Assembly (NCBI GenBank): GCA_002457055.1
Contig: NTKT01000007.1
Location: 16,357-80,356 of the forward strand
DNA length: 64,000 nt
Direction: 5' to 3'
Source of the DNA: Rhodobacteraceae bacterium MED-G08
GTDB lineage: Bacteria; Pseudomonadota; Alphaproteobacteria; Rhodobacterales; Rhodobacteraceae
This document shows positions 60,041 through 64,000 of this stretch, one piece after another. The notes below the pieces were generated by a model. It saw only the letters and a list, made by a program, of their open reading frames with translations, was not told the DNA's origin and made no database searches. The first letter of the stretch is position 1. Each line of letters opens with the position of its first letter. The translations under genes were made by a program, and so were the position numbers.

Positions 60041-60118
60041 TATGTTTAACTCTTGAGATATATGCGACTAGACACGTTTATAAGGTCTGAAAACGTAAAG
60101 CCAGTTCTAAAAAGGTAA

Positions 60119-60868
60119 ATGCGATCTATGAGTGTAAATATTCTTATATTGGTTGGAACTGGAGATGGTTTACAACTGGCTACGGAACTAGGTCTTCGTG
60201 CAGAATTCAACGTTCATATTTTTGTAGATAAGAGATCTCGTCTTCGTGCGAATTTAAAGGTTGCAGGGGAAATATCTTCTTTGAAAAATGAGGAATTCTT
60301 TCATCGTTTTTTGATCGAAAACGGCATTGAAGCTCTTATTGATGCTAGCCATCCATTTGACAAAGAAAGTACTGAACTTCGTCAGAGAGCCTCTAAATTA
60401 GCAAACATAAAGCATACTCATTTTTTAAGACCTCCTTGGACCCCAACGATTGATGATAACTGGACTAGCGTGCGAACATTGGATGAGGCAGCGAAAACAA
60501 TTCCTGATGGATCAAATGTGTTCATAGCAACTGGGCGAATTGGGTTGGAAAAATTTTCCAAACTTTTAAGTTCTAAATTTTTTATTAGAAGACTTGGCAA
60601 GGTTAAAATGCACTGCCCATTAGATAACGGTAAGTTTATTTACGGCGATCCTCCTTTTTCATTAAAAGATGAAATAAGTTTATTTAGGTCGCTTAAAATA
60701 GATATCTTAGTAATAAAAAATGTGGGAGGTGAAGGTAGTTTTGCCAAAGTAGAAGCCGCACGTGCTATTAATATATCAGTAATAATGATAGAAAGGCCTG
60801 AAAAGTCATGGGGCAATGGAATTGATACGATTCAAGGAATATTTAAATGGATGGATCATAATTTATGA
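60119..60868 (+). CDS. cobK: Precorrin-6A reductase
   Basis: NADPH-dependent reductase of corrin ring synthesis on the way to vitamin B12 (CobK/CbiJ family). The 249 residues start with a nucleotide-binding LVGTGDGLQLA, and the family block DASHPFDKESTEL (about 79-91) and FLRPPW (about 102-107) are present. IFIATGRIGLEKFS-like sequence (VFIATGRIGLEKF) and LVIKNVGGEGSFAKVEAA near the end fit the family. No other cob gene is in the window. It overlaps the glycosylase gene by 4 nt. Confidence 0.88.
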   Translation: MRSMSVNILILVGTGDGLQLATELGLRAEFNVHIFVDKRSRLRANLKVAGEISSLKNEEFFHRFLIENGIEALIDASHPFDKESTELRQRASKLANIKHTHFLRPPWTPTIDDNWTSVRTLDEAAKTIPDGSNVFIATGRIGLEKFSKLLSSKFFIRRLGKVKMHCPLDNGKFIYGDPPFSLKDEISLFRSLKIDILVIKNVGGEGSFAKVEAARAINISVIMIERPEKSWGNGIDTIQGIFKWMDHNL

Positions 60869-61497
60869 CGAAAAGAATTCTGATTGAGTCTGATGAAATC
60901 TTAGCTCAAGCTATTGACGCACTTACTTCCTGTGAACCACGCTTTGAATATGTACTAGAGCATACTGGAATGCCCAAACTACGTTTAAGGCCAGATGGAT
61001 TTCAAACCTTATTGCAGGCAATTGTGAGTCAGCAGGTTTCGGTTGCTGCGGCAAAGGCCATTTGGTCTCGACTGGAAATTGAGAATTTTTTAGATCCTAA
61101 TCGAATTTTGAAGACTAATGAGGAGCGCTTGAATTCTGTCGGCCTCAGTCGACAAAAAATTAGGTATGCAAAAGCGTTAGCAGCAGCAGATTTGGATTAT
61201 ATAGCGCTCCGGCGAAAGAGTGATGATGAAGTTATAAGGATTTTGACAGAAGTTCCTGGAATTGGTGTCTGGACTGCTGAGATTTATGCCATGTTTAGTT
61301 TAAAGAGGGCGGATATTTTTGCGGCGGGAGATCTTGCTTTGAAAGAAAGTGCAAGAATATTATTCTCACTTGGTGAGCGTCCAACTGAAGGTGAGCTAAG
61401 ACAGTTGTCAACGGACTGGTCTCCATGGCGATCTGTCGCAGCACTTTTATTATGGGATTATTATAGTTTTGCAAAAAATAGAGAAGGCATAGTATGA
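60865..61497 (+). CDS. AlkA-like DNA-3-methyladenine glycosylase
   Basis: Base-excision repair glycosylase of the HhH-GPD superfamily that removes alkylated bases. The 210 residues contain LLQAIVSQQVSVAAAKAIW, the helix-hairpin-helix LTEVPGIGVWTAEIY and the catalytic aspartate in FAAGDLALKESA. It lacks the N-terminal domain of E. coli AlkA, as do many homologues. It overlaps cobK and the esterase gene by 4 nt on either side, so the three are translationally coupled. Confidence 0.9.
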   Translation: MTKRILIESDEILAQAIDALTSCEPRFEYVLEHTGMPKLRLRPDGFQTLLQAIVSQQVSVAAAKAIWSRLEIENFLDPNRILKTNEERLNSVGLSRQKIRYAKALAAADLDYIALRRKSDDEVIRILTEVPGIGVWTAEIYAMFSLKRADIFAAGDLALKESARILFSLGERPTEGELRQLSTDWSPWRSVAALLLWDYYSFAKNREGIV

Positions 61498-62159
61498 CGC
61501 GTGTTTTGAAATCTAAACGCATTGCTCCAAAGTCTGGTGAGCTGCGTTCGGTTGTGGTTTTTCTTCATGGGTATGGAGCAAATGGGGATGATTTACTAGG
61601 ATTGGCAGAACCTTTAGCCGAGCATTTGCCTGATACATTATTTGTATCCCCTGATGCTCCTGAGAATTGTGCCGGAAGTCCAATGGGTTACCAGTGGTTT
61701 CCTATACCTTGGATCGATGGTTCAAGTGAGGAGGAGAGCAAAAAGGGGATGCTGTCAGCTGTTGATGATTTGAATGCGTTCCTTGACGCTTTAATGGTCG
61801 ATGAAGATATTTTACCGGAGCAATTAGCCTTGTTTGGATTCTCTCAAGGCACAATGATGGCATTGCATGTTGCTCCTAGAAGAGAAGATCCTGTGGCGGG
61901 TGTTGTGGCGATTTCTGGTCGACTATTAGAGCCGGAAATTCTCGTTGACGAGGTGGTTAGCCATATGCCAGTGGTGTTTGTACATGGCGATCAGGATGAG
62001 GTCGTACCGCCACGATCAATGCCCGAGGGGGTGGAAGGATTACAGGCGGCAGGATTCAAAGACGTTTATGCTCATATTCAAAAAGGTACTGGGCATGGAA
62101 TAGCTCCTGATGGGTTGGGTGTTTCATTAGCGTTCTTACGCGACCAGTTAGGTTTTTAA
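61494..62159 (+). CDS. Phospholipase/carboxylesterase family hydrolase
   Basis: Alpha/beta hydrolase of the carboxylesterase type (COG0400). The 221 residues show LHGYGANGDDLLGLA near the N-terminus, the nucleophile in GFSQGTMMAL, the acid in HGDQDEVVPP and the base in GTGHGIAPDGL. There is no signal peptide, so it acts in the cytoplasm. Substrate may be a short-chain ester or lysophospholipid. It is last of the cobK-glycosylase-esterase unit. Confidence 0.9.
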   Translation: MTRVLKSKRIAPKSGELRSVVVFLHGYGANGDDLLGLAEPLAEHLPDTLFVSPDAPENCAGSPMGYQWFPIPWIDGSSEEESKKGMLSAVDDLNAFLDALMVDEDILPEQLALFGFSQGTMMALHVAPRREDPVAGVVAISGRLLEPEILVDEVVSHMPVVFVHGDQDEVVPPRSMPEGVEGLQAAGFKDVYAHIQKGTGHGIAPDGLGVSLAFLRDQLGF

Positions 62160-62274
62160 AGGAAAAAATATATAATTTAGATTTTTTAGAATGTGCCACA
62201 AAATGGGGGTTGCCAGGAGCTAAACTCAATATATAGTCATCCGCAAGGGAAATTGACTGCTAGGGGGCATTCGT

Positions 62275-62859
62275 ATGGAGGCAGACTTTAGGAATGAATT
62301 CGTAAGGCATCCTACGTCTACCAAAAACAATCCCGCATTAGTTCTCAACGCTGATTACAGACCTCTTTCTTATTACCCTCTCTCTTTGTGGTGTTGGCAA
62401 GATGCAGTAAAAGCTGCATTTATGGAAAGAGTCGATATTGTGGCCGAGTACGATGATTATGTGAATAGTCCATCAATAAGTATAAAAATACCATCGGTAG
62501 TCGTATTGAAGGATTATGTTAGGCCTCAAAAAAAAGTAGCATTTACCAGATTTAACCTTTTTCTTAGAGATGAGTTTTCTTGTCAATATTGCGGATCCAA
62601 AGGTGATTTGACGTTTGACCATGTAGTGCCGCGGTCCCACGGTGGAACTACTAATTGGGCAAATGTAGTTGCGGCTTGTAGTCCATGTAATTTGAAAAAG
62701 GGGTCGAAAACACTTCAAAATTCTGGACTTCATCTGCGGCGTAAACCCGTACGTCCTGAGCCTCATCAGATGATGAATGTTGGAAGAAAATTTCCCCCTA
62801 ATTATTTGCATGAAAGTTGGATGGACTTTTTGTATTGGGATGCAGAGCTGGATGCCTAA
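62275..62859 (+). CDS. HNH endonuclease domain protein
   Basis: HNH-family protein of unknown biological role. The 194 residues have an N-terminal region with LVLNADYRPLSYYPLSLW common to this family, and an HNH domain at about 101-150. The zinc cysteines lie in CQYCG and CSPCN, and the catalytic His is in FDHVVPRSHGG. AGGGGG at 62264-62269 acts as ribosome binding site. It stands alone between the esterase and rplM. Many bacteria carry it as a single core gene with no sign of mobility, so I do not read it as part of a defence or homing element. Confidence 0.88.
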   Translation: MEADFRNEFVRHPTSTKNNPALVLNADYRPLSYYPLSLWCWQDAVKAAFMERVDIVAEYDDYVNSPSISIKIPSVVVLKDYVRPQKKVAFTRFNLFLRDEFSCQYCGSKGDLTFDHVVPRSHGGTTNWANVVAACSPCNLKKGSKTLQNSGLHLRRKPVRPEPHQMMNVGRKFPPNYLHESWMDFLYWDAELDA

Positions 62860-62974
62860 TATCGTAATGGTAGGTTCTTTCAAACAGCACGCGTTTTAAG
62901 CAAAATTACTACGGTATTATATTACCATATTTTTAACTATATGTTTTTAAATAAAAATATTTAATTTATTGTAC

Positions 62975-63002
62975 TTGACCTTGCCTGTGATGGCGGTATA
63001 AC
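62975..63002 (+). promoter_or_regulatory. Sigma-70-type promoter of rplM-rpsI
   Basis: TTGACC (62975-62980) and TATAAC (62997-63002) are separated by 16 nt and match the housekeeping consensus closely. Transcription would begin near 63010, about 40 nt before rplM. Confidence 0.6.
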
Positions 63003-63006
63003 CGCC
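62992..63006. promoter_or_regulatory. Palindrome over the rplM -10 region
   Basis: GGCGGT (62992-62997) and ACCGCC (63001-63006) form a perfect 6-bp inverted repeat with ATA between, spanning the candidate -10 hexamer. It may be an operator or a discriminator feature. Confidence 0.45.
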
Positions 63007-63051
63007 TGATCGAACTGCTTAAATATTTTAGTAATAGCAAGGTTGTATTAA

Positions 63052-63516
63052 ATGAAGACATATACTGCAACTCCAGCAGACATAGAAAAGAAATGGATCT
63101 TAATCGATGCAGATGGCATAGTACTTGGCCGTTTAGCGTCCATTATAGCTATGCGTTTGCGCGGTAAACACAAGGCCTCTTTCACGCCGCACATGGACTG
63201 TGGCGATAATGTAATCGTCGTTAATGCTGAGAAAATTCAGATGACTGGTAAGAAGAGAGAAGAAAATTTTTACTGGCATACCGGTCACCCTGGAGGGATA
63301 AAATCTAGAACTAAGCAACAAATTTTAGATGGAGCCCATCCAGAGCGGGTTATTACTCAAGCTGTTAAGCGTATGTTGCCTGGTAACAAATTGAGCCGGC
63401 AAATAATGACTAATCTAAGGGTTTATGCTGGGTCAGAACATCCTCACGAGGCGCAAGATCCGAGTGTTCTGGATGTAAAATCAATGAATTCTAAAAATAC
63501 ACGGGTGACGAGATAA
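63052..63516 (+). CDS. rplM: 50S ribosomal protein L13
   Basis: Early-assembly protein of the large ribosomal subunit that binds 23S rRNA. The 154 residues show [35 protein letters not shown] and the signature region [19 protein letters not shown]. It is preceded by a clear promoter and is followed by rpsI with a TAATG overlap, the standard rplM-rpsI operon. Confidence 0.98.
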   Translation: MKTYTATPADIEKKWILIDADGIVLGRLASIIAMRLRGKHKASFTPHMDCGDNVIVVNAEKIQMTGKKREENFYWHTGHPGGIKSRTKQQILDGAHPERVITQAVKRMLPGNKLSRQIMTNLRVYAGSEHPHEAQDPSVLDVKSMNSKNTRVTR

Positions 63517-64000
63517 TGGGTGAAGATATTAAATCACTGAGCGATCTGGATGTAGTTTCCGCCGAGGATACTGCCGCTGTAGAAATTGCGGCGCCGCGAG
63601 TTGCAGTTCGTGATGACCTAGGAAGGTCTTATGCCACTGGGAAAAGAAAGGATGCCGTTGCACGGGTCTGGATAAAACCCGGTTCTGGTAAGATTGTTGT
63701 TAACGACAAGGAAATGAACGGATATTTCGCCAGACCAGTTCTGCAGATGATACTAAGGCAGCCATTCCAAGTAGCAGGTGTTGAAGACCAGTTTGACGTA
63801 AAGGCGACGGTAAAGGGTGGCGGTCTTTCTGGTCAGGCTGGTGCAGTGAAGCATGGTATATCAAAAGCTTTACAATTGTATGATCCATCTCTGAGGGCAG
63901 CACTTAAGTCTGCCGGGTTTCTGACGCGCGATAGCCGTGTGGTAGAGCGTAAAAAGTTTGGTAAGCGTAAGGCGCGTCGCTCTTTTCAGTTCTCAAAGCG
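63516..64000 (+). CDS. rpsI: 30S ribosomal protein S9 (3' partial)
   Basis: Small-subunit protein whose C-terminal tail reaches the P-site tRNA. The ATG overlaps the rplM stop by 1 nt. An acidic N-terminal extension of about 35 residues, usual in alphaproteobacteria, comes before the core that begins [16 protein letters not shown]. The rRNA-binding [15 protein letters not shown] stretch and [18 protein letters not shown] are intact. The window ends within the last codon of the usual ending FSKR, so only that arginine's third base and the stop are missing. Confidence 0.96.
   Translation, partial: MGEDIKSLSDLDVVSAEDTAAVEIAAPRVAVRDDLGRSYATGKRKDAVARVWIKPGSGKIVVNDKEMNGYFARPVLQMILRQPFQVAGVEDQFDVKATVKGGGLSGQAGAVKHGISKALQLYDPSLRAALKSAGFLTRDSRVVERKKFGKRKARRSFQFSK

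Noticed and set aside
60041..60118. Possible cobalamin riboswitch ahead of cobK
   Set aside because: The gap to the divergent MFS gene is 78 nt, too short for the riboswitch, and no B12-box-like sequence is visible.
62275..62859. HNH gene as part of a homing or restriction element
   Set aside because: No intron, intein, methylase or mobile-element sign is nearby, and it sits beside core ribosomal genes.

Overview
The window reads as a stretch of core chromosome from an AT-rich marine alphaproteobacterium. Rhodobacterales (Roseobacter group) is the best fit. This rests on gene order: nuoJKLMN-birA-coaX-rnj, surE-pcm-nlpD beside tatABC, radA-cvpA-purF, prfA-prmC-DUF4167, lptF-lptG-lptD-surA-pdxA-rsmA, pepA-holC, cysS-cimA and rplM-rpsI. 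It also rests on protein details such as the long N-terminal extension of ribosomal protein S9 and the Fur/Mur-type regulator. A low-GC lineage such as NAC11-7 is my guess; no rRNA is present to test it. Genes are tightly packed, many overlap by 4 nt, and several appear to use TTG starts with a good ribosome binding site. I see no tRNA, rRNA, CRISPR array, prophage, insertion sequence or integrase. No gap exceeds about 260 nt.

Layout. 1-9.1 kb (+): the membrane arm of respiratory complex I (nuoJ partial to nuoN), then biotin ligase, type III pantothenate kinase and RNase J. 9.2-12.3 kb (-): a DEAD-box helicase and peptide release factor 3. 12.5-16.1 kb (+): a lone FbpC-type ABC ATPase, the Tat translocase and a DUF815 AAA+ protein. 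16.2-28.3 kb (-): an NlpD-like LysM/M23 lipoprotein, pcm, surE, an SDR, purF, cvpA, radA, an Mla-type ABC pair, alanine racemase and the Entner-Doudoroff genes eda and edd, with a perfect LacI-type palindrome in front of edd. 28.4-30.2 kb (+): an RlmI-family methyltransferase coupled to a PIN-domain protein. 30.2-35.4 kb (-): enolase, Fur/Mur, then a mazG - nucleoside hydrolase - selO operon. 35.4-40.3 kb (+): M20 amidohydrolase, agmatinase-family ureohydrolase, prfA, prmC and DUF4167.

40.3-47.7 kb (-): an outer-membrane biogenesis operon (lptF, lptG, lptD, surA) ending in pdxA and rsmA. 47.8-49.8 kb (+): pepA-holC. 49.8-52.9 kb (-): a membrane-anchored retropepsin-like protease, a MarC-family protein and an ABC-F ATPase. 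53.1-62.9 kb: ndk, an aminotransferase, cysS-cimA, a squalene/phytoene-synthase-fold protein resembling the complex I assembly factor NDUFAF6, an MFS transporter, a cobK - DNA glycosylase - carboxylesterase operon and an HNH protein. 63.0-64.0 kb: rplM and rpsI; rpsI is cut just before its stop codon.

Together the genes cover respiration, ED glycolysis, translation, envelope assembly, protein export and nucleotide hygiene. I found no convincing new multi-gene defence or mobile system. The points most worth a second look are the apparent AUU start of birA, the palindromic operator at edd, the NDUFAF6-like protein, the RlmI-PIN pair, the mazG-nucleoside hydrolase-selO operon, and palindromes over the candidate -10 regions of rplM and ndk.
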